Shown here: positions 1-8,323 of the stretch, piece by piece | Layout: the number at the start of each line of letters is the position of its first letter | Numbering within the stretch: position 1 is the first letter of the stretch | Assembly: GCF_000186225.1 (NCBI RefSeq) | Contig: NC_014933.1 | Location: forward strand, 682,001-746,000 | Origin: Bacteroides helcogenes P 36-108 | GTDB taxonomy: Bacteria > Bacteroidota > Bacteroidia > Bacteroidales > Bacteroidaceae | Reading direction: 5' to 3' | DNA: 64,000 nt | Made by a program: the position numbers and the translations under genes | Notes under the pieces: generated by a model | The model's database searches: none | Told to the model about the DNA's origin: nothing | Seen by the model: only the letters and a program-made list of their open reading frames with translations

Positions 1-1319
1 TTGGAAAATGCATATTTAACTCCCAGTTCTACGGAGAATACTTTATTGAGATCTGTCAGCCCCTTGAACGCTATATTATGTCGCTGAAAATTATTCCGCA
101 CAAACACGCCTTTATTGTCTGTATAGCCATAAGATACACGGAAAGAAGATTTCTCTCCCCCACCACTGATGGCTACGTTAGTAGTACTGTTCATTCCGGT
201 CTGATAAAACTCTTTCCAGTTGTCGGGATGAGCCACATAAGGAGTGGATTCTCCATTAGGCAGATATTGGTTTACCATCTGTCCATCCATTCTGGGACCG
301 AAACTGTTCGATGTCTTCTGCAGAGAACCATCGGCCATGAAGCCTCCCTGCGTACCGTTATAGGTAGTACCCGCACCATAGATGTTCTGAAGGGTTACCG
401 GAGATTTGTAAACGTCAGTCCATTCAACGGTCTGGTTTATTTCAATCCCCAGTCCCTGTTTGCCATACTTGCCTCCCTTGGAGACAATCACGACCGCACC
501 GTTGGCGCCACGCGAACCGTAAAGTGCCGTAGCAGCCGCACCCTTCAGCACAGTGACACTCTCATAATCTGACGGGTTCAGGTTCTTCAACTGCGATCCC
601 CAGTCAGTGCCATTCAGGTTACCCGTCACAGCCTCCTGAATAATCATGCCATCGATTACGAAAATAGGTGAGTTATTTTTGTCAATAGATTTAGCACCAC
701 GAATCGTGATGGAAGAAGAAGAGGTGATACCCGAAGCGCCCCCTGTATTAATCTGTACACCTGCCACTTTTCCTTGCAGCGCATTAACCGGGCTGAGGGC
801 GCTGGCACGTTCCATCTCCGAAGTAGAAACTTTGGAAGTAGCATATCCCACTGACCGGGCCTGTTTAGAAAGTCCCAAAGCAGTTACCACCACTTCACCC
901 AACATTTTGCTGTCATCCTCCAGAACAATCTCCATCCTCTTGCCGTTGTAGGCCACCTCTGTCGTCTTATAGCCAATAAAAGAGACAACAATGATATCTC
1001 CTTTCTTCACACCCGAAAGAGTAAAATCTCCATTCACACCGGTAATGACACCATTCGTGGTTCCTTTTAGCACCACATTCGCTCCGATAACCGTTTCTCC
1101 CTTCGAGTCAATAACCGTTCCCTTGACAGTGCTTCGTCCTCCCTTGTCCTGTTGAAGCGCATCACCGAAGGACGATGAGTGATCCTTTTGTGTCTTGGCA
1201 ACAGGAGGCAGTGCCTCCTCATTCGCAGTCCCCAAGGCAGCCTCACCCCATAATGGAGAGGTACTTCCAAAAAGCAGACCCATCAAAAGCAGTCTTCTAA
1301 ATCTGATTTCTGTTCTCAT
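1..1319 (-). CDS. SusC/RagA-family TonB-dependent outer-membrane receptor, partial (C-terminus off the left edge)
   Basis: This is the N-terminal 439 residues of a SusC-type receptor, the TonB-driven barrel that imports glycans or peptides with a SusD lid. A basic, hydrophobic signal peptide (MRTEIRFRRLLLMGLLFG) is followed at about residue 65 by a carboxypeptidase-regulatory-like domain (STVKGTVIDSKGETVIGANV). The TonB box region (EVVVTALG) follows, then the plug domain with the family motifs SITIRGAKSI, PIFVIDGM and ALYGSRGANGAVVI. No STN signalling domain lies between the signal peptide and the first beta-sandwich. An ECF sigma factor and a short FecR-like gene lie upstream on the same strand. 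The ATG at 1319 is chosen because the signal peptide begins there. The SusD partner should lie beyond the left edge. The substrate cannot be told. Confidence 0.93.
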   Translation of the reverse strand, partial: MRTEIRFRRLLLMGLLFGSTSPLWGEAALGTANEEALPPVAKTQKDHSSSFGDALQQDKGGRSTVKGTVIDSKGETVIGANVVLKGTTNGVITGVNGDFTLSGVKKGDIIVVSFIGYKTTEVAYNGKRMEIVLEDDSKMLGEVVVTALGLSKQARSVGYATSKVSTSEMERASALSPVNALQGKVAGVQINTGGASGITSSSSITIRGAKSIDKNNSPIFVIDGMIIQEAVTGNLNGTDWGSQLKNLNPSDYESVTVLKGAAATALYGSRGANGAVVIVSKGGKYGKQGLGIEINQTVEWTDVYKSPVTLQNIYGAGTTYNGTQGGFMADGSLQKTSNSFGPRMDGQMVNQYLPNGESTPYVAHPDNWKEFYQTGMNSTTNVAISGGGEKSSFRVSYGYTDNKGVFVRNNFQRHNIAFKGLTDLNKVFSVELGVKYAFS

Positions 1320-1624
1320 AAATAATAGTTTTTGAAGTTAACATTAGCCTTGCATAGATACTATATCTGTACAATTACATTACAAGCTAACACTTCACTC
1401 CAAGAGAAGTATGAGTAAGACAGAGAATTTATTTACGATACATCCCGTTGTCCGCCACTTTTGTATCACATCGTTCGTGATAGAAAAGGATAAAAGTTAC
1501 ACTTTGTTCTATGGATGCAATAGCTCGTTGCGATATCTCCGATTGCCAAGGAGTTTTCTTCATTACGCCAAACACTTGTGTACAATGTTTGCAAATTCGA
1601 TAATACCTTATTTCTGTAAACGTG
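1320..1624. other. Gene-free gap between the FecR-like gene and susC
   Basis: About 300 bases with no convincing gene. On the minus strand a 44-codon frame (1429-1563, starting MKKTPWQSEIS) is open, but it has no good ribosome-binding site and I recognise nothing in it. A hyphenated palindrome, CAAACACTTGT/ACAATGTTTG with one bulged base, lies at 1569-1591. I see no clear TAnnTTTG box for susC here. The gap does not encode the membrane segment or periplasmic part of a FecR protein in any frame I read. Confidence 0.5.
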
Positions 1625-1894
1625 CTATTTCTTTTTTTGCGAAGCAGAGAACGGCCCTCCGAAATGGCCGAGAATTTTATTTATGAAGCGTTTCTTCATG
1701 CGTTCCGTGGGAATGGGATAATCCGAAGATACTTCGTCCGAAGCATCAGTCAATCTCAGCATATCTTCGTCTATATGACGTGACAGGAAAGCCTGCCCTT
1801 CTTCCGTCAATAGCCATGCCAAAACCTGCTTGCGTTCTTCTTCCGCTAATTTGCCATCAAAATACTCATTTAATATTTCCGGAGTAAAACCCAT
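1625..1894 (-). CDS. Short FecR-like anti-sigma N-terminal domain protein
   Basis: An 89-residue protein resembling only the cytoplasmic sigma-binding head of FecR-type anti-sigma factors. The pattern is ILNEYFDGKLAEEERKQVLAWL, split here as ILNEYFDGKL then AEEERKQVLAWL, followed by an acidic stretch and a basic tail (MKKRFINKIL...SQKKK). Typical FecR proteins have about 300 residues, with one membrane helix and a periplasmic FecR domain; both are missing. I chose the ATG at 1894 because AAAGGAAATAGG precedes it. An in-frame ATG at 1951 would add 19 residues and sits just after a -7 box. It lies between an ECF sigma gene and a susC, the usual FecR position. It may be a soluble anti-sigma factor or a decayed FecR. 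Confidence 0.6.
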   Translation of the reverse strand: MGFTPEILNEYFDGKLAEEERKQVLAWLLTEEGQAFLSRHIDEDMLRLTDASDEVSSDYPIPTERMKKRFINKILGHFGGPFSASQKKK

Positions 1895-1970
1895 CCTATT
1901 TCCTTTTTTAGTTAATGAAACACTTGTTTCCAATAGATGGTATGAGTCCATTCTATTTTATTAACCCTTG

Positions 1971-1978
1971 CAAATGTA
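1971..1978 (-). promoter_or_regulatory. Possible -7 box (TACATTTG) before the FecR-like gene
   Basis: Reads TACATTTG on the minus strand and matches the Bacteroides -7 consensus TAnnTTTG. No clear TTTG -33 box stands 19-20 bases upstream, so this is a weak call. Confidence 0.35.
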
Positions 1979-2027
1979 CAAAAAGGATAGATATTTGAAT
2001 TCTCCGAAAATTATTTTTTAGCCAAAT

Positions 2028-2585
2028 TTACAATATTTTGCCCATGGCCTTTTTTAGCATCTTAATCGCCTGCATATAATGAGATTTGACCGTAGATATA
2101 CTGATATTCATTTTCTCAGCGATCTGTTGGTTTGACAGTTCCGCCTCTATCTTGAGCCTGCATATCTCCCGCTTTTGCAATGGTAAGGCAATAATGGCCC
2201 TCCGCAGATATTCTTTCGTTTCCCTTTGTTCTAATGCAGCAAGGAAGCCCTCGTCATCTCCTGCAACACCATGCAAAATGTCTTCGTGACTTTCTTGAAC
2301 TACCTGCTGATGCCGCAATTCATTGAGTACATAATTCTTCATAATCGTGAAAAGTAAACTTCTTGTACCGTTGGAAAAGTTCAAAGATTCTCTCTGCTCC
2401 CAAATCTTCATGAAAGTGTATTGAACAGCATCTTCTGCTTCCCTTCCCGATCTTAGATAACGATAAGCCAAAATATATAGCAGGCGATGATACTGGTCGA
2501 ACAAGCAAGAGAAAGCCTCAACATCTCCCTGTTGCAAACGTTCCAGAAATAACTTTTCAGGAGTTATAGATACATTTTTTTCCAT
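2028..2585 (-). CDS. ECF-type RNA polymerase sigma factor, SusC/FecR-associated
   Basis: A 185-residue extracytoplasmic-function sigma factor. Region 2 spans about residues 22-90 (DVEAFSCLFDQYHRLLYILA, then EAEDAVQYTFMKIWEQ, the -10-binding helix). Region 4 spans about 125-180 (LPLQKREICRLKIEAELS, then NQQIAEKMNISISTVKSH, the helix-turn-helix). There is no extra domain. Its place upstream of a FecR-like gene and a susC fits the phylum's surface-signalling sets, in which a substrate-loaded receptor frees the sigma factor from its anti-sigma partner. Here both the anti-sigma partner and the receptor lack their signalling parts, so how it is controlled is unclear. A -7 box (TATCTTTG) stands at 2650-2657. 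Confidence 0.92.
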   Translation of the reverse strand: MEKNVSITPEKLFLERLQQGDVEAFSCLFDQYHRLLYILAYRYLRSGREAEDAVQYTFMKIWEQRESLNFSNGTRSLLFTIMKNYVLNELRHQQVVQESHEDILHGVAGDDEGFLAALEQRETKEYLRRAIIALPLQKREICRLKIEAELSNQQIAEKMNISISTVKSHYMQAIKMLKKAMGKIL

Positions 2586-2649
2586 GACATCATAAAGCAG
2601 GCTTTAAGGCTCAATGCTAATTTATTGACTAATAAAAATAGAGAACACT

Positions 2650-2657
2650 CAAAGATA
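2650..2657 (-). promoter_or_regulatory. Possible -7 box (TATCTTTG) for the ECF sigma gene
   Basis: Perfect match to TAnnTTTG on the minus strand, 65 bases before the start codon. I see no TTTG at the usual -33 spacing. Confidence 0.4.
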
Positions 2658-2743
2658 CTAACTTTATTTTATCATGCATGCTTGATGACGTTATTTTTTC
2701 AAATTATCCCTCAAAAATCATGTATATACACGCCATCTGAATT

Positions 2744-3955
2744 TCAAAACATCTGTCTGACCCGTTCTATGCCTCTCACCAATGTATCTATTTCTTCTTT
2801 GGTATTATAAAGACCGAAGGAGGCACGAACCGTTCCTTCGATGCCCAAACACTGCATAAGCGGCTGGGCACAGTGGTGTCCGGTACGTACGGCGATGCCG
2901 AGACGATCGAGTAAAGTACCCATATCGAAATGATGGATGTCACCGACAAGAAAAGAGATGACGCTTCCCTTATCTGCTGCCTCACCAAAGATGCGCATTC
3001 CGGGAATCTCCTTCAAATGCCGCATGGCATAGCCGGTAAGCTCTTGCTCGTAGGCGGCAATCCGGTCCATACCTATGAGCGATACGTAGTCCAAAGCTCT
3101 GGCAAGCCCGGTAGTACCTATATAATCGGGTGTGCCTGCCTCGAACTTGAAGGGAAGTTCGTTGAATATGGTCTTTTCAAATGACACGTGCTGTATCATC
3201 TCACCACCTCCTTGATAGGGCGGCAATTTATCGAGCCATTCTTCCTTGCCATAGAGCACTCCTACGCCGGTAGGACCATAGACTTTGTGACCGGAGAACA
3301 CAAAGAAATCGGCATCCAGTTCTTGCACGTCCACCGGCATGTGAGGGATGGACTGTGCACCGTCAATAAGCACGGGCACTCCCTGTTCGTGGGCAAAGGC
3401 AGTCATTTCCTTTACGGGATTGACTGTGCCTAAAACATTGGAGACATGGGCAATGCTCACAATCTTCGTACGTTCGGAAAACATTTTCTTATATTCGTCC
3501 AACAGCAGTTCACCCTTATCATTCATCGGGATCACTTTGAGGGTAATGCCGCGCTTGGCTGCCAGCAATTGCCAGGGAACGATGTTGCTGTGGTGCTCCA
3601 TGACGGAGAGTATGACCTCATCCCCTTCGTGCATGAACTCCTCACCAAAGCAGGAGGCAAGCAAATTGATGCTCTCGGTTGTGCCTCGTGTAAATATAAT
3701 CTCGGCAGTGCTGCGGGCATTGATGAACCTGCGCACCGTCTCACGCGAAGCCTCGTGCAGTTCCGTGGCCTGCTGGGATAGGAAATGCACGCCACGATGC
3801 ACATTGGCATTAACAGAGTAATACTCATCGGTGATAGACTCTACCACGGTACGAGGTTTCTGGGTGGTGGCTCCATTGTCTAAGTAAACCAACGGCTTGC
3901 CATATACTTTGCGGGAAAGTATGGGGAAATCGGCTCTTATCTTTTGTATATCCAT
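2744..3955 (-). CDS. sufS: Cysteine desulfurase SufS (class II)
   Basis: A 403-residue PLP enzyme that takes sulfur from cysteine as a persulfide for Fe-S cluster assembly, releasing alanine. Landmarks are YLDNGATTQKP near residue 24, the PLP lysine Lys224 in SGHKVYGPTG, and the catalytic Cys362 in RTGHHCAQP, with the short loop of SufS-type (class II) enzymes. Length is normal. It is the last gene of the suf set and starts 9 bases after sufD stops, so the two are very likely cotranscribed. I see no sufE-like gene in the window that could take the sulfur from it. Confidence 0.97.
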   Translation of the reverse strand: MDIQKIRADFPILSRKVYGKPLVYLDNGATTQKPRTVVESITDEYYSVNANVHRGVHFLSQQATELHEASRETVRRFINARSTAEIIFTRGTTESINLLASCFGEEFMHEGDEVILSVMEHHSNIVPWQLLAAKRGITLKVIPMNDKGELLLDEYKKMFSERTKIVSIAHVSNVLGTVNPVKEMTAFAHEQGVPVLIDGAQSIPHMPVDVQELDADFFVFSGHKVYGPTGVGVLYGKEEWLDKLPPYQGGGEMIQHVSFEKTIFNELPFKFEAGTPDYIGTTGLARALDYVSLIGMDRIAAYEQELTGYAMRHLKEIPGMRIFGEAADKGSVISFLVGDIHHFDMGTLLDRLGIAVRTGHHCAQPLMQCLGIEGTVRASFGLYNTKEEIDTLVRGIERVRQMF

Positions 3956-3964
3956 ATCAATTCT

Positions 3965-5308
3965 TTATTTGCAAATGGCACATCCCTGGCATTTGTTGAG
4001 TTCACCGCGGAATCGCTTCTCCACCAACAGATGCAGACGATCTTTCAATGCGTCCAGACGAATGGTGTCAATGACTTCGTTTACAAAGGCAAACATCAGC
4101 AACAACCGTGCTTCGTGTACAGGGATACCACGCTGCCTCATATAGAACAAAGCGGTTTCATCGAGCTGTCCTACCGTGGCTCCGTGGCTGCACTTCACAT
4201 CGTCCGCATAGATTTCAAGCTGTGGCTGGGTGTACATGTGTGCATCACGCGTGGCACATAAGTTGCGGTTGGTTTGCTGCGAACTGGTATGCTGTGCGCC
4301 GGGACGTACAAGTACCAGTCCGGCAAAAGCGCCAACCGCCCGGTCATCGAGAACATATTTATAAAGTTCGTTGCTGGTGCAGTAGGACGCCGCATGGTCT
4401 ATGGATGTATTGTTGTCCACATGCTGATTTTTGTCAGCAATCGCCATGCCGCAGAGATTCAACTCGGCATGCCGGCCGGCGAGAGTGACCCGTGTGGTGT
4501 TGCGAGTGGTTCCGTTGTGCAAGGTCATTCCGTTGAGCAGAACATTACTGCCCGCTTCCTGCTTGACATACAGGTTGCTGATACGTACGGTGCTGGTGTG
4601 GGTTTCTTCCAGTTCATAAAAGTCAAAAACAGCATTCTCGCCTACAAAGGCCTCGATGACCTGTGTCGCCAAGAAATTGACGGAATCCATGGCATGGTCG
4701 CATGCCAGCAAACGGACTTGAGCACCTTCTTCGAGGATAATCAGTACGCGGCGATTAACAAGAAAATCAACGTCACCGCGCAGGATATTGACCAGTTGGA
4801 TGGGCTTCTCCACCACCACGTTCTTAGGGACGTAAAGCAACACGCCGTCTTGTGCAAAAGCTGTATTGAATGCCGCCACACCATCTTCAGCGGTATTTGC
4901 CAGTTTGCCGTAATATTTCCTTACCAGTTCGGGATTCTGCTCCGCCACTTCCTTCAGGCTGCCGAAGATAACGCCTTGAGGAAGATGTGACTTCGGCAAG
5001 GTTTTGTTATAGAAAGCATCGTTCACCACAAAGTAGAGGGCTGTACTCATGTTGGGCACATCGCACTTGAATACTTCATAAGGATTTACGGGAAGTTCCA
5101 GACGGTTCAAGTTCAAGCCATAATCCGGTTCAAAGAAGTTGCTGACATCCGTATATTTATATTTCTCCTGCTTACGAGTGGGAAATCCGAGCCGTTCAAA
5201 GTCGGCAAATGCGGCGGAACGCGGTGCATTCAGCACCTCCGCGCTATGCCGGCATATCGTAGCTTCCGTCTGGGAGAAAAGGTCTATATATTGTTGTTCG
5301 ATACTCAT
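3965..5308 (-). CDS. sufD: Fe-S scaffold subunit SufD
   Basis: A 447-residue SufD, the partner of SufB in the SufBC2D scaffold that builds Fe-S clusters in the cytoplasm. The N-terminal helical part has FPTRKQEKYKYTDVS near residue 42. The beta-helix core ends in the family motifs DDVKCSHGATVGQLDE and FYMRQRGI, followed by the C-terminal helices. The odd part is the last few residues, KCQGCAICK, a C-x2-C-x2-C tail that could bind metal. It starts 17 bases after sufC stops and runs into sufS, in the same operon. Confidence 0.96.
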   Translation of the reverse strand: MSIEQQYIDLFSQTEATICRHSAEVLNAPRSAAFADFERLGFPTRKQEKYKYTDVSNFFEPDYGLNLNRLELPVNPYEVFKCDVPNMSTALYFVVNDAFYNKTLPKSHLPQGVIFGSLKEVAEQNPELVRKYYGKLANTAEDGVAAFNTAFAQDGVLLYVPKNVVVEKPIQLVNILRGDVDFLVNRRVLIILEEGAQVRLLACDHAMDSVNFLATQVIEAFVGENAVFDFYELEETHTSTVRISNLYVKQEAGSNVLLNGMTLHNGTTRNTTRVTLAGRHAELNLCGMAIADKNQHVDNNTSIDHAASYCTSNELYKYVLDDRAVGAFAGLVLVRPGAQHTSSQQTNRNLCATRDAHMYTQPQLEIYADDVKCSHGATVGQLDETALFYMRQRGIPVHEARLLLMFAFVNEVIDTIRLDALKDRLHLLVEKRFRGELNKCQGCAICK

Positions 5309-5325
5309 TTTATGTAATGATGAAT

Positions 5326-6078
5326 TTATAATTCACTCTCCTTTTTTATCCAATCAAAACCACGCTTTTCTATTTCCTGAGCCAATTCCGGTCCACCGGT
5401 CTTGACGATACGTCCGCCAAGCAGTACGTGCACGATGTCGGGTCTCAGGTAATCCAGCAAACGCTGATAGTGAGTGATAACCATGGCACTGGTATGCGGT
5501 GTTTTAAGTTTGTTGAAGCCATCGGCCACAATACGCAGAGCATCAACGTCAAGTCCGGAATCCGTTTCGTCCAGAATGGCGAAGGCGGGTTCAAGCATGG
5601 CCATCTGGAAAATTTCGTTACGCTTCTTCTCACCACCGGAAAAGCCTTCGTTCACACTGCGGTTGGCAAGTTTGTTGTCCAGTTCCACGATAGCGCGCTT
5701 CTCACGCATCAGTTTAAGGAATTCGCTGGCGGAGAGTGCGGGCAAATGGCGATACTTGCGCTGCTCGTTGACGGCGGCACGCATAAAGTTTACCATCGAT
5801 ACGCCAGGAATCTCAACCGGTGACTGAAAAGAGAGGAAAATACCCTCGTGGGCACGGTCTTCGGGTGGCATGGCGAGAAGGTCCTTGCCGTTGAAGATGA
5901 CCGAACCTTTAGTGACCTCATAGGCGGGATGCCCCACCAAAACATTGCTCAACGTACTTTTTCCAGCACCGTTCTGCCCCATCAGTGCATGCACCTCGCC
6001 ATCGCGAATGACAAGATCGATGCCTTTCAATATTTCCTTGCCGTTAATGCTGGCATGCAGGTCTTTTATTTCTAACAT
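5326..6078 (-). CDS. sufC: Fe-S assembly ATPase SufC
   Basis: A 250-residue ABC-type ATPase that powers the SufBCD scaffold. Motifs in order are Walker A GQNGAGKST (residues 34-42), Q-loop Gln85 (FLSFQSP), signature FSGGEKK (146-152), Walker B AILDETDSGLD (from 167) and the switch histidine His203 in VITHYQR. The FSGGEKKRNE form of the signature is specific for SufC rather than for transporters. It sits between sufB and sufD, as in other suf operons. Confidence 0.98.
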   Translation of the reverse strand: MLEIKDLHASINGKEILKGIDLVIRDGEVHALMGQNGAGKSTLSNVLVGHPAYEVTKGSVIFNGKDLLAMPPEDRAHEGIFLSFQSPVEIPGVSMVNFMRAAVNEQRKYRHLPALSASEFLKLMREKRAIVELDNKLANRSVNEGFSGGEKKRNEIFQMAMLEPAFAILDETDSGLDVDALRIVADGFNKLKTPHTSAMVITHYQRLLDYLRPDIVHVLLGGRIVKTGGPELAQEIEKRGFDWIKKESEL

Positions 6079-6146
6079 TTTTATTTTACTGTTTGACTGT
6101 TACTGTATTTTGATTCGTTCCTTCACATTGCTCCGAACAGACACCT

Positions 6147-7667
6147 TTACCCTACACTCCCTTCCAGTGAGATGGCAAGCAGTTTCTGTGCTTCTACCGC
6201 AAACTCCATCGGGAGTTTGTTGAGCACTTCCTTGGCATAGCCGTTCACTATCAGACCAACGGCGTCTTCGGTAGAAATGCCGCGCTGGTTGCAATAAAAT
6301 ATCTGATCTTCACTGATTTTACTGGTCGTGGCTTCATGCTCCACAATGGCCGTTTCGTTATGAATATCCATGTAAGGGAAAGTATGCGCACCACACTTGT
6401 CACCCAGCAACAGAGAGTCGCACTGGCTGTAATTGCGGGCGTTGTCCGCTTTGGCAGATACACGCACCAGTCCACGGTACGAGTTCTCGCTCTGTCCGGC
6501 GGAGATGCCTTTGCTCACGATGGTGCTCCGAGTATTCCTCCCCAAATGTATCATCTTCGTGCCCGTATCTGCCTGCTGATGGTTGTTAGTCACAGCCACA
6601 CTGTAAAACTCAGCAGTAGAATTATCACCCGAAAGGATACACGAAGGATATTTCCAGGTAATGGCGGAACCGGTTTCCACCTGTGTCCACGACAGCTTGC
6701 TATCCACACCCTTGCAATGACCGCGCTTGGTCACAAAGTTGTAAACACCTCCCCGTCCCTCGGCATCACCCGGATACCAGTTTTGCACAGTGCTGTATTT
6801 CACCTCCGCACGATCATGCACCACTATTTCCACAATAGCAGCATGCAGTTGGTTCTCATCGCGCATCGGCGCCGTACAACCTTCCAGATAAGACACATAA
6901 GAATCATCTTCGGCCACAATCAGAGTCCTCTCAAACTGCCCAGTGTTGCGGGCATTGATGCGGAAATAAGTGGACAGTTCCATCGGACAACGCACTCCCT
7001 TAGGGATATATACGAAAGAACCGTCGGAAAAGACGGCCGAATTCAATGCAGCAAAAAAATTGTCGCGGTAGGGAACCACCGATCCAAGATACTTCTGCAC
7101 CAGATCGGGATGTTCGCGTACGGCTTCGCTGAAGGAGCAGAAGATGATGCCTTTCTCCATCAGCGTTTCCTTAAAAGTGGTCTTTACGGACACAGAGTCC
7201 ATAACGGCATCTACCGCCATGCCACTCAGTGCCATCTGTTCCTCCAAGGGTATGCCCAGCTTATTGAATGTTTTCACCAGTTCGGGATCCACCTCATCCA
7301 TGCTCTGCGGAGTATCCTTTTTCTTCTTCGTAGGGTCAGCATAGTAAGAGATAGCCTGATAATCAATCTCAGGAATATGGAGATGCGCCCATACCGGCAT
7401 CTCCAGCGTCAGCCAATAACGGTAGGCCTTCAGGCGGAATTCCAGCAACCATTCCGGTTCTCCCTTCTTCTCCGAAATGAGCCTGACGATATCTTCGTTC
7501 AGTCCGCACTCGATAACCTCCGTATGGACATCGGTGCTGAAACCGTACTTGTACTTTTCTTCTGCAATCTTCCGCACCAGTTCGTTGGAAGGCTTCCTCT
7601 CATCTGCCTTCCCGGACCCGCCGGCTATGGGTATTTTATTTTTGTCTTTCAGATTCTTCTGTTGCAT
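6147..7667 (-). CDS. sufB: Fe-S scaffold subunit SufB
   Basis: A 506-residue SufB, the main scaffold on which the nascent Fe-S cluster forms. It has [15 protein letters not shown] near the N-terminus, the beta-helix core, and [13 protein letters not shown], where Cys425 corresponds to the cysteine at the SufB-SufD interface, followed by [20 protein letters not shown]. The chosen ATG makes the gene start 32 bases inside the end of cvpA, in another frame, so the first 10 codons are read in both. The N-terminal 25 residues (Lys/Gly-rich) are longer than I expect for the family. No later ATG is plausible, because the next in-frame Met lies past conserved sequence. Confidence 0.97.
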   Translation of the reverse strand: MQQKNLKDKNKIPIAGGSGKADERKPSNELVRKIAEEKYKYGFSTDVHTEVIECGLNEDIVRLISEKKGEPEWLLEFRLKAYRYWLTLEMPVWAHLHIPEIDYQAISYYADPTKKKKDTPQSMDEVDPELVKTFNKLGIPLEEQMALSGMAVDAVMDSVSVKTTFKETLMEKGIIFCSFSEAVREHPDLVQKYLGSVVPYRDNFFAALNSAVFSDGSFVYIPKGVRCPMELSTYFRINARNTGQFERTLIVAEDDSYVSYLEGCTAPMRDENQLHAAIVEIVVHDRAEVKYSTVQNWYPGDAEGRGGVYNFVTKRGHCKGVDSKLSWTQVETGSAITWKYPSCILSGDNSTAEFYSVAVTNNHQQADTGTKMIHLGRNTRSTIVSKGISAGQSENSYRGLVRVSAKADNARNYSQCDSLLLGDKCGAHTFPYMDIHNETAIVEHEATTSKISEDQIFYCNQRGISTEDAVGLIVNGYAKEVLNKLPMEFAVEAQKLLAISLEGSVG

Positions 7668-8172
7668 GATTCTTCAATAAAAATTGTTCGGTAACGTGCT
7701 TTGCCGCAGGAAGGAATATCCCGCCGAAAGAGTTCATTGGATAATATAACGCAGATTCCTGCTTTTTTGTTTGACTGATCAGCTTGTTGTCTCCATCCAC
7801 AAATTCGATGACTCCGATCAGCAGGCTGACAAGTAACAGATACTTGAGTGCCCCCAATCCGCTTCCCAGCCAACGGTTCAGCCACCCCAGCGAGATAGCT
7901 TCCATTGCCTTGGTCAGCATGGAGGCCACTATGGAAAATCCCAGTGGAACCACCACCCAAATGATGACAAACGCCAATATCTGCGCAAATGTCATGGAGT
8001 CGGTCACCGTGGGACACAATTTCGCTGCCAAAGGAGCGTACAGAGCTTTTGCCGCCAGCAGGCCGACGACCAGCCCCAGCACGGATGCCAGTTGTTTGAT
8101 GAGTCCTTTCATGAAACCGATCACCGCACCGGTTCCAAAAGCTATGATGATAAGAATGTCAATAGTTGTCAT
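7636..8172 (-). CDS. CvpA-family inner-membrane protein
   Basis: A 178-residue membrane protein with about four hydrophobic segments (near residues 4-20, 26-45, 65-85 and 108-125) and the CvpA opening pattern [20 protein letters not shown] followed by MKGLIKQ. Family members are needed for colicin V export or bile tolerance in enterobacteria; the molecular role is not settled. Its 3' end overlaps sufB by 32 bases, which suggests translational coupling. A strong inverted repeat stands between infB and this gene (8194-8299). Confidence 0.88.
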   Translation of the reverse strand: MTTIDILIIIAFGTGAVIGFMKGLIKQLASVLGLVVGLLAAKALYAPLAAKLCPTVTDSMTFAQILAFVIIWVVVPLGFSIVASMLTKAMEAISLGWLNRWLGSGLGALKYLLLVSLLIGVIEFVDGDNKLISQTKKQESALYYPMNSFGGIFLPAAKHVTEQFLLKNHATEESERQK

Positions 8173-8193
8173 AATTCAATCCGTAAATAATGC

Positions 8194-8299
8194 TTCAGCC
8201 GCAGATGACACGGACGACGCAGATCAATAGGCTGCGCTACACTCCTTATCGCGCCGCACAGAGAGAAAATCTGTGTCATCCGCGTCATCTGCGGCTGAA
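8194..8299. repeat. Long inverted repeat between infB and cvpA
   Basis: The arms are 31 bases long (8194-8224 and 8269-8299) with three mismatches, starting TTCAGCCGCAGATGAC and separated by a 44-base loop. It fills the gap between two genes of the same operon. As RNA it would form a stable stem-loop without a U-run, so mRNA processing or protection is more likely than termination. The sequence looks like an interspersed palindromic repeat. Confidence 0.8.
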
Positions 8300-8323
8300 A
8301 TTTTTTAGTTCTTCGCTATATTA

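Noticed and set aside
1429..1563. 44-codon minus-strand frame (MKKTPWQSEIS...) between the FecR-like gene and susC
   Set aside because: Correctly placed for a small gene, but weak start signals and no recognisable sequence; recorded only inside the gap entry.
1411..1686. Plus-strand open frame of 91 codons in the susC upstream gap
   Set aside because: It overlaps the FecR-like gene antisense, has no ribosome-binding site and no protein character.
6336..7694. 452-codon plus-strand open frame opposite sufB
   Set aside because: Antisense shadow of a well-supported gene with all SufB motifs; no start signals of its own.
8194..8299. Rho-independent terminator of infB
   Set aside because: The stem is long but has a 44-base loop and no U-run, and cvpA-suf genes follow on the same strand without a visible new promoter.
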